Assembly (NCBI GenBank): GCA_010093705.1
Contig: MU006101.1
Coordinates: 605,673 to 669,672 of the forward strand
Origin: Patellaria atrata CBS 101060
Taxonomy: Eukaryota; Ascomycota; Dothideomycetes; Patellariales; Patellariaceae
Length of the DNA: 64,000 bases
Direction: 5' to 3'
Part shown: in pieces, positions 1 through 12,564 of the stretch
Position numbering within the stretch: the stretch's first letter is position 1
Layout: the number at the start of each line of letters is the position of its first letter
The notes under the pieces: generated by a model
The model's database searches: none
What the model was told of the DNA's origin: nothing
Seen by the model: the letters and a program-made list of their open reading frames with translations, nothing else
Translations under genes and position numbers: made by a program

Positions 1-611
1 GCCGAGGTACAGTAATCGATAAGATAGCAATTAGAGGTTGGCCAGATCGACTGGCACTGAGGAGGACTTCCGGTTAGATGTTGCGATCAAAAAGTGAACT
101 CGCGTGGTATGTCAAGGCGGCAGAGCTCGATGTTTGCCGGGGGCAGGGGTATGAAAATACGCCGACTCTAGCTAATCTGGTTTGTTGTAGAAGAGTATCA
201 GAGCTTAGAGATCGACTTTGTTAAACCACGGAGGTGTTGATAGGGAAGCAGAGGATATGGGACGTTGTCGATGAATTGGATGAGGTCACAACCTGAAAAT
301 CCAGCCTTGAGTAGCGGGCGTTCATGCATATTTTGGCGTGCTTTTCATGAGGCCGGCTGTAACCTCCGGTTTACAACTACAGTACAACTCGTGAAGAGCG
401 TGTACAGATTTTGGCACAAGAGATCGTATAACATATAATAGATGTGTTTTAAGATCTTGGTATGGTTTTGTGTAATGCTAGAATAGATGCACCAGAATGA
501 ACATCTGTCACCGACTACCCCTGACAACACCATACCCAACACGCTCCCTAACGCTTACTACAACTAAGAGACCTTCTCCAGTAATGCGAAGACAATAGTC
601 GAAACACGGCA
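1..611. other. Intergenic, left edge of window
   Basis: No recognisable coding region, RNA gene or repeat was found. It includes the region downstream of MAP1, which is read leftwards. Confidence 0.5.
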
Positions 612-2015
612 CTAGGTACTCGCCGTGCCATTAGTGCTAATAACAGAGGATGTACCTTTGGTTTCGCTACTTTGTCCAGGCATTGGTACAGGACCCCCTG
701 GAGAATCTGGCAACCTCGCTGTCAAAATCTCAACACCATCTTCAGTGACCAGTAATGTGTGCTCTACTATCATGTCAGTATGGGATCTTGGATTATGGGT
801 TATGGGAACACCAACCGAACTGGGCGGACCTCAAACCATCTTGTGTTGTACTAGTCCAGTCGTCCGGCCACGTCTTATCCTTGTGTGTACCTAGATTGAT
901 CATTGGCTCTATTGTAAAGCACATTCCAGGCTTTGCTTGCCCCACAGCTTTGTTTTTGGCGTAATGAGGAACATTTGGTGCACAATGGAAGAGTTGGTTG
1001 ACGCCGTGACCGCAATACGTTCTGACCGCAGAACAATTTTTACTCTTGGCATATTTCTCTATTACATTGCCTGGATCACGGAAGAGCATGCCTGGTTTGA
1101 CGAGTTTAATGGACTCATTGAGACACTCCCTTGCTGTTTCGACAACTCGCACTGCGTCTGGGTCGTCCAATGCCTTCTGGCCGATGTAATATGTCTCGTT
1201 CAAATCACCGTGGAAACCGCCGTGATACAAAGTGACGTCAATGTTCAATATGTCACCATCCTGTAAGACCCTTTGGTCCGGAATTCCGTGACAAATGGTT
1301 TCATTTATAGACGTACAGACTGATTTAGGAAACCGGCAATAGTTTAACGGCGAAGGATATGACTAGGAAATAGTTAGCTCTCGACATGACTCCAGCAATG
1401 CAGAAACCCTCTCACATTTCTTTCAATACAAGCATTGTGCACTATCTCATCAATATAGTCCGTTGTAACTCCAGGTTTTGCCGCTCTCGCCGCAATGTCT
1501 AAAACCTCCCTTGCTAATCTGCACACTTTGCGCATAGCATCTTGACCCTTCTTGTCAAGTATGGTAATATTGTGTCTACCCACAAATTGTCTTTCGGAAC
1601 GAGGAATACCGTCTTTGGCGTAATCGGGAAGCTGGATATGCGACGGTACTTCTCTTCGCGGCGAAAGGGGGTATACAGGTCGTAGTGAACCCGCAAATAG
1701 GAAAGTCGGGAATGGATTGTAATGGCCGGTGTCTGGATCGGGTTTAGATATGACGTTTGGAGGTATGAAATTTCGAAAGATATTACTTTGAGACTTATGT
1801 AAAGATTTGTGTTCGCCCTTAACCTTCTGTCAGTTTGAGTGATCTTGAGGTAAAATGACTGGCTAACCATGTACCCAATTTCTCTTAAAGCAATCTTGTG
1901 AGCAGAAGAAGCTATCCTTACCCATCTTCTGGCACGTCGGGCATTGTAACGCACCCGCGTCCTTGTCGCAATCTGCTCCAAGACATTTCCGCTTTTGCGC
2001 AGATACGCCTGTCAT
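612..2015 (-). CDS. MAP1: Methionine aminopeptidase type 1, cytosolic
   Basis: This enzyme removes the initiator methionine from nascent proteins at the ribosome. Four exons fit in phase: 1875..2015, 1416..1826, 816..1362 and 612..763, giving about 416 residues, close to the roughly 390 of yeast Map1. Exon 1 encodes the N-terminal MYND-like and C2H2-like zinc finger (KCLGADC, LQCPTCQ, FFCSQDC) that docks type 1 enzymes on the ribosome. The peptidase fold follows, with the expected dinuclear metal ligands in order: Asp in [11 protein letters not shown], Asp in HGDLNETY, His in YCGHGVN, Glu in FTIEPMIN and Glu in the last exon ([10 protein letters not shown]). The last 35 or so residues are Ser/Thr/Pro/Gly-rich. 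The start was chosen because it opens directly on the zinc finger. It is divergent from BNA4, about 417 nt away. Splice sites are inferred from GT-AG signals and phase. Confidence 0.95.
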
Positions 2016-2432
2016 GGTGGCGGTAATAGAGGGGTTCGTGAGAATTGAAAATTGGAGTGTTGGAGGCAGGCGGTAGTGTTATGATCGAGTGATGTATGCG
2101 CAGAGTCTCGCTGAGGACTACTCAATGTCATGGAGTATGTAGAGCTTTTGGTTGCAAAACGGTAAAGAAGCTTAAGTACGGAAAGATGTTTCTCACAATG
2201 AAACTATGCTGTAGAGGTTCACCGATAAACTACTAGGATCTACCGACCGAGCAGACAGGCACACGAGGGGCAAGTTCGGCAAATCGTAACATTTCCAGGC
2301 TAGAATTGCCTCTCAAGCGGCCCGGACCTACCCGGGCACTAATTCTGAAGGTACCTCTTAGCGTGAATCAATGACTTATAATTCCGTGACTCTTTTTCTA
2401 CGGAGACATCTATTGAGATGTAGAGCAAGACA
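2016..2432. other. Divergent promoter region between MAP1 and BNA4
   Basis: This 417-nt stretch separates two divergently transcribed start codons. It presumably holds both promoters. No specific binding site could be assigned. Confidence 0.4.
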
Positions 2433-4042
2433 ATGGTAATTCCTGCACATATGGCGAGTAACAAAGGCCATAAAACTCTGATAGTAGGAGCGGGACCAGT
2501 CGGTGCTCTTGCCGCCATATATGCTGCACGACGGGGAGATAATGTAGAGATATATGAGTTGAGATCTGGTAAGCCCAGTCCTCCCATTCATGATACTCCA
2601 ATTTTGAAGAGGATACTGACACCCCTCCAGACCTGCGGGATCCTTCTACAACTCCGCTGAACTTTACGAAATCCATCAATCTCGCCCTATCAGAACGTGG
2701 TATCAATTCCATAAGGAAAGCGAATTCTCCAGGTCTTCTTGATTCTGTTCTTAATGAGACTGTTCCTATGTATGGACGCATGATACACGGTGAGATTAAT
2801 GGTAAACTCTATGAAAACGCCCAGTCATATGATATCCATGGCAGAGTACGTCCGCTACCAGCACCGAATTGTTAGATCTCAACAATTGTCTCATTCATGT
2901 AGTATATTAGAGCTGTTGATCGAGGTGGCTTGAACAAGCGTCTTCTTGATGAACTTGCTCACATGCCGAACGTCAAATTCTTCTTCAATCATAAACTCAC
3001 CGGTGCGGACTTTAAGCGTAGAGTTGCATGGTTTGAGAAACGAGATTCTTCATCTCAAAGCAATCCCCAAAGACGTAGTCCCGAGATTGAGGTATCATTT
3101 GACTTTATGATTGGTGCTGATGGAGCTCACTCAGCTGTCCGATTCCATCTGATGAAGTTCACCAGGATGGCATATCAACAAGAATATATAGACACGCTGT
3201 GGTGCGAGTTTACAATCCCCCCATCCGAAGATAACGAATATCGGATTTCACCCAATCACTTACATATATGGCCAGGGGGTTCGTTCATGTTCATCGCTAT
3301 CCCTAGTCTCGACAAGACCTTCACTTGCACCCTCTTTCTTGAAGCCGATAAATTTACCTGCCTGGACAAAGATCCTTCTCTAGTAGTCCAGTTTTTCCGA
3401 AGGCAATTCCCTGGCGTAGTCCCTGGTCTCATTTCCGAATCAGAGCTCAAGCAACAATATTCTCAAAATCCTCATCTACCCCTTATCTCCATCAAGTGTA
3501 CTCCGTATCATTATAGTTCCAGCGTAGTCATTGTCGGCGATGCCGCTCATGCTATGGTACCATTCTACGGGCAGGGAATGAACGCCGGCCTCGAAGATGT
3601 CCGTGTTCTCTACGATTTCCTTGATGCTCATCAAGACTTAACTGTCGATTCGGAAGTGGTCCAAGACTCCCAGGGTCGCGCGCTTGACGCATACTCAAGA
3701 CAACGCGCTCCTGACGCCGCTGCTATCAATGATCTAGCTCTCAAAAATTACAATGAGATGGCACACCACGTACAAAATCCGACCTATCTAATACGCAAGT
3801 GGGTTGAAGAACGTGCAGATAGGTACCTGCCAAGCTTGGGGTGGGCAACGCAGTATTCTCGCATCAGCTTCGGGAACGAGCGATATTCAGAGATCACTAA
3901 GGCTACCAGGAACCAGGGAATTGTTTTGATGAGCTTCGTAGGTTTGGTTATTGGCACGACAATGAGCTGGGGCGGCTGGTGGGCATGGAGATGGACCCGT
4001 ACCTCGCGTCCCACAAGAGTTCTTTCGAAGTGGTTTACGTAA
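2433..4042 (+). CDS. BNA4: Kynurenine 3-monooxygenase
   Basis: This FAD-dependent aromatic hydroxylase converts L-kynurenine to 3-hydroxykynurenine with NADPH and O2 in the de novo NAD pathway, on the mitochondrial outer membrane. Exons 2433..2568, 2631..2845 and 2903..4042 join in phase to about 496 residues. The Rossmann FAD motif GAGPVGA lies at residues 19-25. Family-typical segments follow: [55 protein letters not shown], and the second FAD motif [19 protein letters not shown] near residue 329. A hydrophobic segment near the C terminus ([19 protein letters not shown]) matches the membrane anchor known in this family. A second in-frame ATG six codons downstream (2451) could also be the start. 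The gene is divergent from MAP1. Confidence 0.95.
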
Positions 4043-4545
4043 TTTTCAAGCGACGAAAGCTGAAGAAACTGGGGGGGGTGTTAGGGTTCTCTAAATCAAT
4101 ATTAAACATTCAGACTAGAAGATTACCTTAGTCTTTCATTGAGCCCCTGAGCCTCGTCAGGGTTACCAGATGAGGTGCTAACTGTACAAGATTCAAACTT
4201 ATTATATAATGAAATTTTGAGATGAGATACTAGGAGCGATAGAATTATACAGTTCTATGTCTAATATAAAATGACTATTAAAAAAAAGCTATTCTTTTAT
4301 ATAATTACTCAATTAAGAATGCGATACCAGCCGGGCTCCCTAACTTACCGGAGCCACCTACCTAGTTCTAGCGACGTCACCGCCATCTCATCGACAACCC
4401 ACCGGGCCAAATCCCTCTCAATAATAACCAATTCCAAATCCGATCTTTCCTTCAACCCTTATAACGTAGATTCTTTTACTGAAATCTGAATTATAGTCTT
4501 GAATACCTCTTCCTGACCCGTACACGCCCCACAATTTTACCAATC
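4043..4545. other. Intergenic between BNA4 and DUF1769 gene
   Basis: Only an AT-rich spacer with a short G run just after BNA4. It presumably holds the BNA4 3' end and the promoter of the next gene. No other feature was seen. Confidence 0.4.
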
Positions 4546-5730
4546 ATGACCACTGCGGAGAAGTATATTCTCAAAGTAACTGCGGGGGATTCATACGAGA
4601 TATCGACCCAAAGCACCGTTCTCGTAAATACCTCTATACCTACCACCCTCACAACTCCGCACCTCTCTGTCCGGCTGCACGTACGCGTCGCCAACTACCG
4701 TGGACTTCCGCATTCCTCCCCAAACACCTCACCCTACTTCTCTCACCCGGCGCATCGCAGCGATCGCTACTCACTTCAATTCAGCTTCGTATTCAATGAG
4801 GACGTTAACGGTGATGATCTTGTTTTTGGAAACGATTTCGATCATCCGATAAGAGATCGATTGCCTTACGGAACACAAATGGCTTTCAATTTCGCGAAGA
4901 AGTGGGTAGATCCTGGACTTTACGGCGACTTCTATGCGGATGAGCCATATTTATATGGGCTGCTGTTGAGCTCGGTCAATGTGCTGAGGGTTGGGGGGTT
5001 AGAAGGGAAAGAGAAGACTAGAAGAGAGGGTAAAGAGAACACTGTGGAGACGGAGGAAGTAAAAGAGGATAGGGAGATATCGGATGAAGAGGAGGTCGGG
5101 ATATTAGAAGAAGGGGGCGAGAATGGGGGAGAAGAAGTGCGAGACATATTCGAGGTACCGAGAGCTGCAGCAAAGAGGATGGCACATTTTTTACAAGAAG
5201 AAAAGAGGAAAGAATTTATACTTGAAAAAGGGAGGCGGTATGAATGCGATTTCCACAACCCGTACTTGGATTTTAACGGTATGTTTTACTGCACTCATTT
5301 AATCAGCGTCGCCTCTCTCTATAATCCATCTTAAGTTCCTTTGCAGTAGAAAGGCATTTTTAACCAGTACGCTACAGACTTTTCCCTTAAACTACCCGTC
5401 ATAACAATCCCCATTATGGGTCACTGGGATGGACAGCCCCTACGGTGAGTGTTTCTTTTATTCATACACCCCTTTTCTGTCAGACAGAAGCATGAAAGGC
5501 AAACAATGAAGACACTTTTCCTATAGACATGCCTAACTAACCATAGCACCCACCACCTTAGATATGTGCTTAAAAATCGCCGAACGAATACCCTATACTT
5601 TGTTGTTAACTTTGGGTTAATACCCGTAGAGGAGGTGAAGGCACAGGAGAAACAACCTGGGTCAACTGACAAGCTACGAGAGGAGAAGGCCTCTGCGTCG
5701 ATAGGAGGAGATGACGATGAGTTGGATTGA
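4546..5730 (+). CDS. DUF1769 family protein (fungal UPF0590 type)
   Basis: A conserved fungal protein of unknown biochemical role. Exons 4546..5278, 5354..5444 and 5562..5730 join in phase to about 330 residues. The family signature is in exon 1: YSLQFSFVFNEDVNGDDLVFGND followed closely by HPIRDRLPYGTQMAFNFAKK and a DPGLYGDFYADEPYLYG segment. The C-terminal core runs through FSLKLPV, MGHWDGQPLRYVLKN and a VVNFGLIPVEEV segment. A long acidic insert (Glu/Lys-rich, about residues 155-200) interrupts the domain and is probably disordered. The exon 2 acceptor is not firm: phase requires an AAAG acceptor at 5353, although better-looking CAG and TAG sites lie just upstream. The protein ends in an acidic GGDDDELD tail. 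Confidence 0.85.
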
Positions 5731-6424
5731 AAATAGGTGAAGATGGAAGCGTTATTATTGCCAGCAGGGGAAAGTCATTTTGTAATAACATTGAGAATCC
5801 TTCCTGCGCTATGGGAACCAAAGGTTTTCGTGTTTCGAAGACAATTGCTTTCCTTTGAGCATAAAAGAGTTATTATCGGCTATCCAAAAGGTGAGTATCT
5901 TATCAATATCGTCTATCCCTGTTCCTGAACCCATCCCAGTTATATTCGGACGTTTTTAAAGTATGAAAAAGCATATGGTAAGGGAATACGGAGGTCTCCC
6001 AAATTATCTTCTTGATTTTATCTAGGCGTTCTTCTAAGTTAGTCTACTGTCTACTTCGCAACAGGTGCTGATCTAAATATATTGTAGAAATGCATATCAA
6101 CTATATAAATGCTCCGATAGAGTTGAACCCCATGCTGTTTCAACCAATACAATTGTATGCTGGTCAAGGGTATTCCGTGACCAGTTACTACCGACGATTA
6201 TGCTGCACCAAACGGCGTCCTATCAAAAAAGGAGAGATATTCTTACTGGATAACTCGAGAGTATCCTTCAAATAACGAATAGCTCGTCGCCTTTTTCGTC
6301 TCTTGCGCGAACTATATCCTGAGGAATCTTAATATCTATTCTTTCGGATAAATAGATTACAACCTCTGAGCTGTGAATTTGTTGCAGTCTCGGCCTTCTC
6401 ATAAATATTTCCACTCTAATCTCC
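5731..6424. other. Intergenic, short unsupported ORFs only
   Basis: Several ORFs of about 60 codons occur (such as 5737..5928 and 6090..6275) without recognisable domains, splice structure or homologous motifs. I treat them as chance. AT-rich. Confidence 0.35.
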
Positions 6425-7660
6425 GTGAGCGAGTCATTGAATATGGCATCACTTCTAGCACTATTCAAGGAATTACTCGACGAAATTTGTCTTTTGGTCG
6501 AAGGGGAAGACCTACAACGACTGCGAGCTGTTAATTACCGTTTACTCCAGGTATCGCAACGGATTCGCTTATTACAGGAGAAATTCAGCTGTTTTCAATC
6601 TGCCAAATGTCCTTCGCGGTGGCTTTGGCATAATCTCACTTGTAGCACATTTTCAAGCACTGCCGGGAAAAGTTTCGTGGACCACATTGCTTGGAGTAAC
6701 TACAATAATTCCCATACCGATCCTCGGTTTCACAACAGAAACCATCTCAGTAGCCCTTGCAAAAGTAAACTTGTTTTAAAAGGAAGGATGAATGTTATTG
6801 TCATGGTACTGGGCTACACATCCATCGTGACTCGACAGTTCAGGACTGGGATATCAACACCAATTCACCTATCCAAATTCCATCCGCACCTTGTGAGCCG
6901 AATGATCTGGCACGATTAGACGCTATTGTAGACTTATTGCCTTGGCTGGAGATGAACTTCAAGACAGATGAGCTCAAAACAGATCTTCAAAGATCTCATA
7001 ATGAAGCAATACTCGCCGTTCTAATACCATATCTTCCTAACCTACGTACCCTATCACTGCATCATTTTGGTACAATAAGTTTCAAATACCTGCGTTCTGC
7101 CGCTACGTATACTGTTATCCCAAAAGATTCGCTGTCTACTCAGAATCTCTTTCGAAACCTGTGCAATAGAGATTTTCAAAATAGTAAAATGTATTCTCAG
7201 GAGGATGGCATTTCACTCCAATTCCTTGCGACTTTTATGGCTCCCGAGCTTGAAAACAATCGAAGCAGATGTAGTTAGGAACGCATCAGACGAATATAGC
7301 CATGAAGGACATACATGTCATTCTAATGCATCAGATGTCCTATTCGAAAGTGTTGATTGCTCCATAAGAGCGTCAGGTCGCCTACCGGCATACATCCGGC
7401 CAATAGATAAGCTTCATGTTGGGTTTGACTCTTCTTTACCGTTGGTCGACGTGGACTGGTTTTCCGGTGTACTTTGGGGTTCGTCACAAAATTCACTCAC
7501 AACACTGGTATTAGATGGTTATGCCTACGCAGGCCCAACAATCCTGCTCCAGCGGTTTACTCACATGAAGGTGATAGCCATCAGTACAATCTTCTTAGAT
7601 CTCATCAACATAGATGCTCTTCCTGGCTACCTTCCAGCGTCAATGGAAAATTGGACCTAA
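6425..7660 (+). pseudogene. F-box-like protein remnant, probably broken
   Basis: The first readable segment (from the ATG at 6443) has an F-box-like start, LFKELLDEICLLVEGEDLQRLR, typical of fungal F-box proteins that recruit substrates to SCF ubiquitin ligases. Protein-like sequence then continues in different frames. A segment at about 6588-6780 reads in frame 3. A segment at about 6790-7278 reads in frame 1 and contains LIPYLPNLRTLSLHHFG, a leucine-rich F-box-companion pattern. The last segment at 7205-7660 reads in frame 2 (SLTTLVLDGYAY). I found no convincing GT-AG introns of workable length that join them, so at least three frame changes are implied. This looks like a decayed host gene. 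Many unrecognised short introns remain possible. Confidence 0.45.
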
Positions 7661-8894
7661 GATGAGGCCACTCCAAAAGTCTGAGTCCTATATGGGTTAT
7701 TCTGGGCGCTAAATCCCAATCGTTTCCGAGTCTGAAGAATCTCTATTAGGGGCGATCAATACATGACCCCGAGTTGAGAGACATACAACTTGCCTGCGAT
7801 CAGCTCGGTATGGGTTTCCAAGATTATTCGTCATATTTCTTTCCAGCCCTTGACTAGGAAGTCTTCGGAACTGTTGGCCATTATTAGTTTCATTTGATAT
7901 AGAGTTCTCTTTTGTTCTAGGGGCCAGAGTTCTGCGACGTTAGCACGGGATTATTAAAAAAATTTACAGTAGAATGGGACTAATGGTTACATAGAATTTT
8001 TCTTTGTCTCAATAATTGTCAAGCCTCTTTTTATTACGTGATTTACTCCCAGAACAGGTCGTATATTTGTTCGTATACCCATTATGCAGATATTGCAGAT
8101 GAGGCCCCATGTCATTCTGGACCATATCTATATATAGCTCTGTTAACAGTAGCGCTAATAATTATCTAAAGCTCATCTAGCTCCGTCTAAAAATAATGGC
8201 TTCCCGCAGTGACTGCATAGAAATATATGATTAGTCTACGGCCCCTTTAACGAGTTTTGGAATACCGATGACAGCCCTGGAAAGATATAATATCTATTGT
8301 AAATGCGTCGACACGGCGTTCACCGCAAAATGTGATGTCATGCAAGAAGATTACGCCATCTTGGGCGCGATGGTTGTGGTAGTATATTGTATGGCACATT
8401 TAGAATCTTGAATAGGCTATAAGTTTACCTTCGTTACTCAGTGGCAATGGATTTACACAGAGATCTCTTAACAAGAGATGAGCGATATGAAACCCTACAT
8501 ATAAATGTCCTATTAAAGGCGGGCGAATATTGGACTTCATTCGCAGTACTAAGCACGTGCTAGGGTAATATGTAGAACTAAAGGAAAGATGGAGGTCTGA
8601 AAAAGCTTTGGCTTGCCGAGAATCTAGCGCTACAAAATTTCATTCGCTCAGTTTTTCATCTTTTGTCTAAAGCCCGGACTCCGTGCAAACTTCTGCTCGG
8701 TATCAACTTTTAAGATGGATGTGGTGAGAGGTGTAGTGGGAGTGCTCCGGTGATGTAGATTCTACTCTCTTGATCCCAATCTATTTCTTACCATTCATGC
8801 TACTTCCCTTTTAATAAAGTTGTCCTTACTCGTTGCGCTAGGGGCAAACATCTTCTGTGATACGATCTTCCCTTAAGTCTTAGATTGCTACTTC
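7661..8894. other. Intergenic, 1.2 kb
   Basis: AT-rich spacer between the F-box remnant and the PABA synthase gene. No ORF of note, RNA gene or repeat was recognised. Confidence 0.4.
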
Positions 8895-11312
8895 ATGAAA
8901 CCTCACGATGGTATTACGAGCTCAACCTCGTCAGCAAGACATGTATTTCACGATAGATGTGCCAAAAGGAATCCCCGGGTTTTATATCTAGACGCCTATG
9001 ATTCTTTCTCTAATAACATCATAGCACTATTAACTACATCGCTCCAGGCGACTGTAGAATCGGTTCATATTGATGATCTAAGATACTTGCAAAATCAAGG
9101 GGCCTTCTACAGCCTTCTGGAAAAATTCGATGCGGTGGTAGCTGGACCTGGTCCTGGAAATCCCGCTAAGAAGAGCGATGTAGGCCTTGTTGAGCAACTA
9201 TGGAATCTCCCAGATGACCAATTGCTCCCGATCCTGGGGATATGTCTGGGATTTCAGTCTCTCGGTCTAGCGTATGGAGCTCAGGTAGAGCGTCTGAAAG
9301 AACCCCGGCATGGACTTGTAATGAACGTTACCCATAACCAGCGGTCTATCTTTAATAAGCTCGACAGATTTACGGCTACGCAGTATCATTCCCTATTCGT
9401 CAATATTGGGCATTTTCTTCAATCAGGGCGACACAGGTCTTTATCAGATAATCTCTGGAACCCCACGAGCAAATGTCCTTTACTACAACCATTAGCTTGG
9501 GATTTAGAAGATACTGAGAACGGACCGGTTCTTATGGCAATTAGACATATGGAGAAACCATTCTGGGGCGTTCAATATCATCCCGAATCCATTTGTACGG
9601 ACGAAGAAGGAGCTAAGGTCATTAAGAATTGGTGGTGCTTAGCAGACGAGTGGTTGCAAAGCCGTAAAGGGGTAGTTTTACGGGATTACAAAACCCTAAA
9701 AGTTCACGGTCTTAGTGTCTTAAGCCCTACGAAGTCAAGTATTCTATCCGAGGCCGTCAACTTGCATTCGTGCCATCCGACATTGAAGAAGGTATTATGG
9801 CAAAGTATGGACCTGGGCGCATTGAATGTTCCACGGATGTTTGAATTACTGCAAGCGGGTAGAAAACAAGCCATTCTCTTAAAATCGACCACGAATCCCC
9901 GAGTAGATGCTTCCGACCCTGGAACGGGTTCTCATAGCATCCTCGGCGTAACTGATCCGAACGGTGTAGCTCAAATTTGTTATTTTCAGAAAGAATCGAC
10001 CGTGAAGTTTCTCTCCGCGAACGGCCAAGTGACCTATAGCTCCAAGTGCGATGATATATGGTCATTCCTTCAGGGGTTTACGCAAAGGAGACGGGTTACG
10101 GGAGGACCGGAAAATTCTCCCTTTTGGGGAGGTCTTATGGGGTTCGTGACTTATGAAGCTGGGCTAGAAACAATCTCCGTCAAATCCTGTGCTATGGAAC
10201 ATCCATCGAGGAGAATTACACGCCGCCCAGATATATGCTTCGCTCTTGTTACACGGAGTGTGATTGTTGACCACCTCCGTTCGACCGTATTCGTTCAAAG
10301 CATCCGTAAGGATGACCAGGCATTCATCTCAGAAACCATAAATGCCCTGTGTACTGACGTCAAACCTCAGGGTTCCTCAATCCCTGACCCAGTATACTCT
10401 CCGCCTCCTATATCTTCGACGACGAGCCCCGTACGCGATACTTACTGTAATCAAGTTCGTCAATGCCAGTCATCTATACGTGCAGGCGATTCCTACGAAC
10501 TTTGCCTCACGGATCAGAGCACGGTCGTTCTTTCAGCCCCTACGGATTCCTGGTCATTATACCTACATCTCCAGAAAGTCAATCCAGCACCGTTCAGCGC
10601 ATATATCCGCCTTGGACGACTTGGTAGCGGAGTAACAATTCTAAGTAGTAGCCCTGAACGCTTCCTCCGATGGACCAGAGACGGAGATGCTCAATTTCGT
10701 CCTATCAAGGGGACAGTGAAGAAATCGAAAGACATGACACTGGAAAAAGCAACTGAGATCTTAAACTCCTCCAAAGAGAAAGCAGAGAACCTCATGATTG
10801 TCGATCTCATACGTCACGACCTTCACGGCATTGTAGGTGCAGGAAACACGTGGATGAAACAGCTCATGTCAGTCGAAGAGTACAAAACCGTCTACCAACT
10901 CGTCAGCGTCATCGAGGGACGGCTCAGGAACCGTATCCCAGCGGGCGAAGCGGAAGATAAAAGCGGCATCGAACTTCTCGCTGCTTCGCTGCCCCCGGGT
11001 TCGATGACCGGAGCGCCGAAGAAAAGGTCTTGCGAACTGCTGGCGGACATCGAGGGGAAGCCTCGTGGTATCTATTCAGGGGTAATCGGATACTTGGACT
11101 TCGGCGGTGGGGGTGATTTCGCCGTGGTCATACGCACGGCGTACAAGTGGGATGATGAGACCGGGCCGGTTCACGAGGGTAGTGAGGAAGTCGGCGAGCG
11201 CTGGCACGTGGGCGCTGGAGGGGCGATTACGGCGCAAAGTACCCCTGAGGGGGAGTGGGCAGAGATGTGGACGAAGAGAGAGAGCACGATGAGGATGTTT
11301 GAGACGGCGTAA
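8895..11312 (+). CDS. ABZ1: Para-aminobenzoate (aminodeoxychorismate) synthase, fused PabA-PabB
   Basis: A bifunctional cytosolic enzyme that uses glutamine and chorismate to make 4-amino-4-deoxychorismate for folate synthesis. A single intronless ORF of 805 residues. The N-terminal class I glutamine amidotransferase (about residues 28-255) has VAGPGPGNP, the nucleophile Cys117 in GICLGFQSLG, and His229/Glu231 in WGVQYHPES. The C-terminal chorismate-binding half (about 480-800) has AGDSYELCLTDQ, SSSPERFL, the PIKGT motif with the PabB-type Lys near 605, ENLMIVDLIRHDL, PGSMTGAPKKR, GIYSGVIGYLDFGG and VGAGGAITAQS. PIKGT and the fused layout favour PABA synthase over anthranilate synthase. Length matches fungal Abz1 enzymes. 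Confidence 0.96.
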   Translation: MKPHDGITSSTSSARHVFHDRCAKRNPRVLYLDAYDSFSNNIIALLTTSLQATVESVHIDDLRYLQNQGAFYSLLEKFDAVVAGPGPGNPAKKSDVGLVEQLWNLPDDQLLPILGICLGFQSLGLAYGAQVERLKEPRHGLVMNVTHNQRSIFNKLDRFTATQYHSLFVNIGHFLQSGRHRSLSDNLWNPTSKCPLLQPLAWDLEDTENGPVLMAIRHMEKPFWGVQYHPESICTDEEGAKVIKNWWCLADEWLQSRKGVVLRDYKTLKVHGLSVLSPTKSSILSEAVNLHSCHPTLKKVLWQSMDLGALNVPRMFELLQAGRKQAILLKSTTNPRVDASDPGTGSHSILGVTDPNGVAQICYFQKESTVKFLSANGQVTYSSKCDDIWSFLQGFTQRRRVTGGPENSPFWGGLMGFVTYEAGLETISVKSCAMEHPSRRITRRPDICFALVTRSVIVDHLRSTVFVQSIRKDDQAFISETINALCTDVKPQGSSIPDPVYSPPPISSTTSPVRDTYCNQVRQCQSSIRAGDSYELCLTDQSTVVLSAPTDSWSLYLHLQKVNPAPFSAYIRLGRLGSGVTILSSSPERFLRWTRDGDAQFRPIKGTVKKSKDMTLEKATEILNSSKEKAENLMIVDLIRHDLHGIVGAGNTWMKQLMSVEEYKTVYQLVSVIEGRLRNRIPAGEAEDKSGIELLAASLPPGSMTGAPKKRSCELLADIEGKPRGIYSGVIGYLDFGGGGDFAVVIRTAYKWDDETGPVHEGSEEVGERWHVGAGGAITAQSTPEGEWAEMWTKRESTMRMFETA

Positions 11313-12564
11313 TTGTGGTGTTATTCGTTTATGTACAGATTATTTCAACAGCAGCTCTTAGTCACGGAGGAGTTTGTTAAAATGTACAACAAAGTAAGGC
11401 GTTCAACACCTTAGGAGAATATACAGTGATTTTATCCGTGTATGACTGGTCCATCACGCAGAATAGCTCGTGAATCCCGTCTTGAAATGTTATACGAAGC
11501 TTCGTGTCACTACGCCAGTTGAACAACTACCTGGACCAACTTGTCTACGCTCACGGTCAACCCACGAGTAACTCAGATAACAAGGCACGTTACTCATTCG
11601 GCCATGTCGTGAACACCCCCAAACCTAGCTCGATGTAGTAATCCCTGTGGATTCTTCGTCGAACCTCTACCCAGCTTGCGAGGGGCAACGGCACCCGCCA
11701 CGCGTTCATACGACCGTGACTTTCCAGTCCGTGACAGAGATCTCTGATTTGCTTCTCCCCGGCTCTGGGAGCACGTGCAGCGCGTCTCGGCGCTTTACCG
11801 TAGATGGAGCGGTCCATTACGTGGGCAAACACACGTAACCCTTACGGTTTCGTATTGAAGAGACTTAGTGTGGAGCTCGTTGATAGATGGTAAATCACGG
11901 TTATTTGACGTGCTAATCCTAAGGTAAGAATATGGTGCTGAGTGCTTGGAAATGGGATATGTTCACTTCGATCTAGTTCCCCGTTCACATCTTATGATTA
12001 GGACTGTTGATCATCGAGCCCTGTACAAGCATGTTCGCTATGTAAGTTCATACCAAGGTCACTGATGTCGCGCTGATCATACATGACATTGAAACTCATG
12101 GGGAGTGAGGATCTCAACATTGAATTCATGTCCTTGTCTATAAGAAGGGTTAAGTCACTGTGCTATTGTTAGATAAACTGGATCTGCAGATGCACTGAAT
12201 ATATCGCTTGATTCTCAAAAGAGTGGCTCTATCTAGCTGTTATATACTGCAGGTGTGTATCAAAACGGACGGAACCGTATGAAATCTATGTCTTAGAAAA
12301 CAGCAAATATGGATACCAACAGTAAGCACTAAAAGATAGTACTGTATCAGATTAGTAACCCTGGTTACGGTCGCCGCCGGTAGGACCAATACTCTAACAG
12401 CTCTACTATCTAACAGCTATTCACTAACGCCTGACCTCCAGACATGCCCGCCGGAATCTCTAAACCCCGGATACATCATCACGCATCTAGGACAATCTTT
12501 ATAATCAATACCTTTTTGCCTTATCACAAATTCTCTATTCCGGTCTAGCGAAGCTACTTGCACC
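11313..12564. other. Intergenic, 1.25 kb
   Basis: Spacer between convergent genes. Overlapping ORFs of 60-80 codons near 11.6 kb lie on both strands and show no domain. No tRNA B box or repeat was found. Confidence 0.4.

Noticed and set aside
4932-5258. 108-codon minus-strand ORF, Ser-rich
   Set aside because: Antisense shadow of the acidic insert of the DUF1769 gene.
11590-11838. Overlapping 80- and 63-codon ORFs on both strands
   Set aside because: Featureless composition, no splice or domain support.
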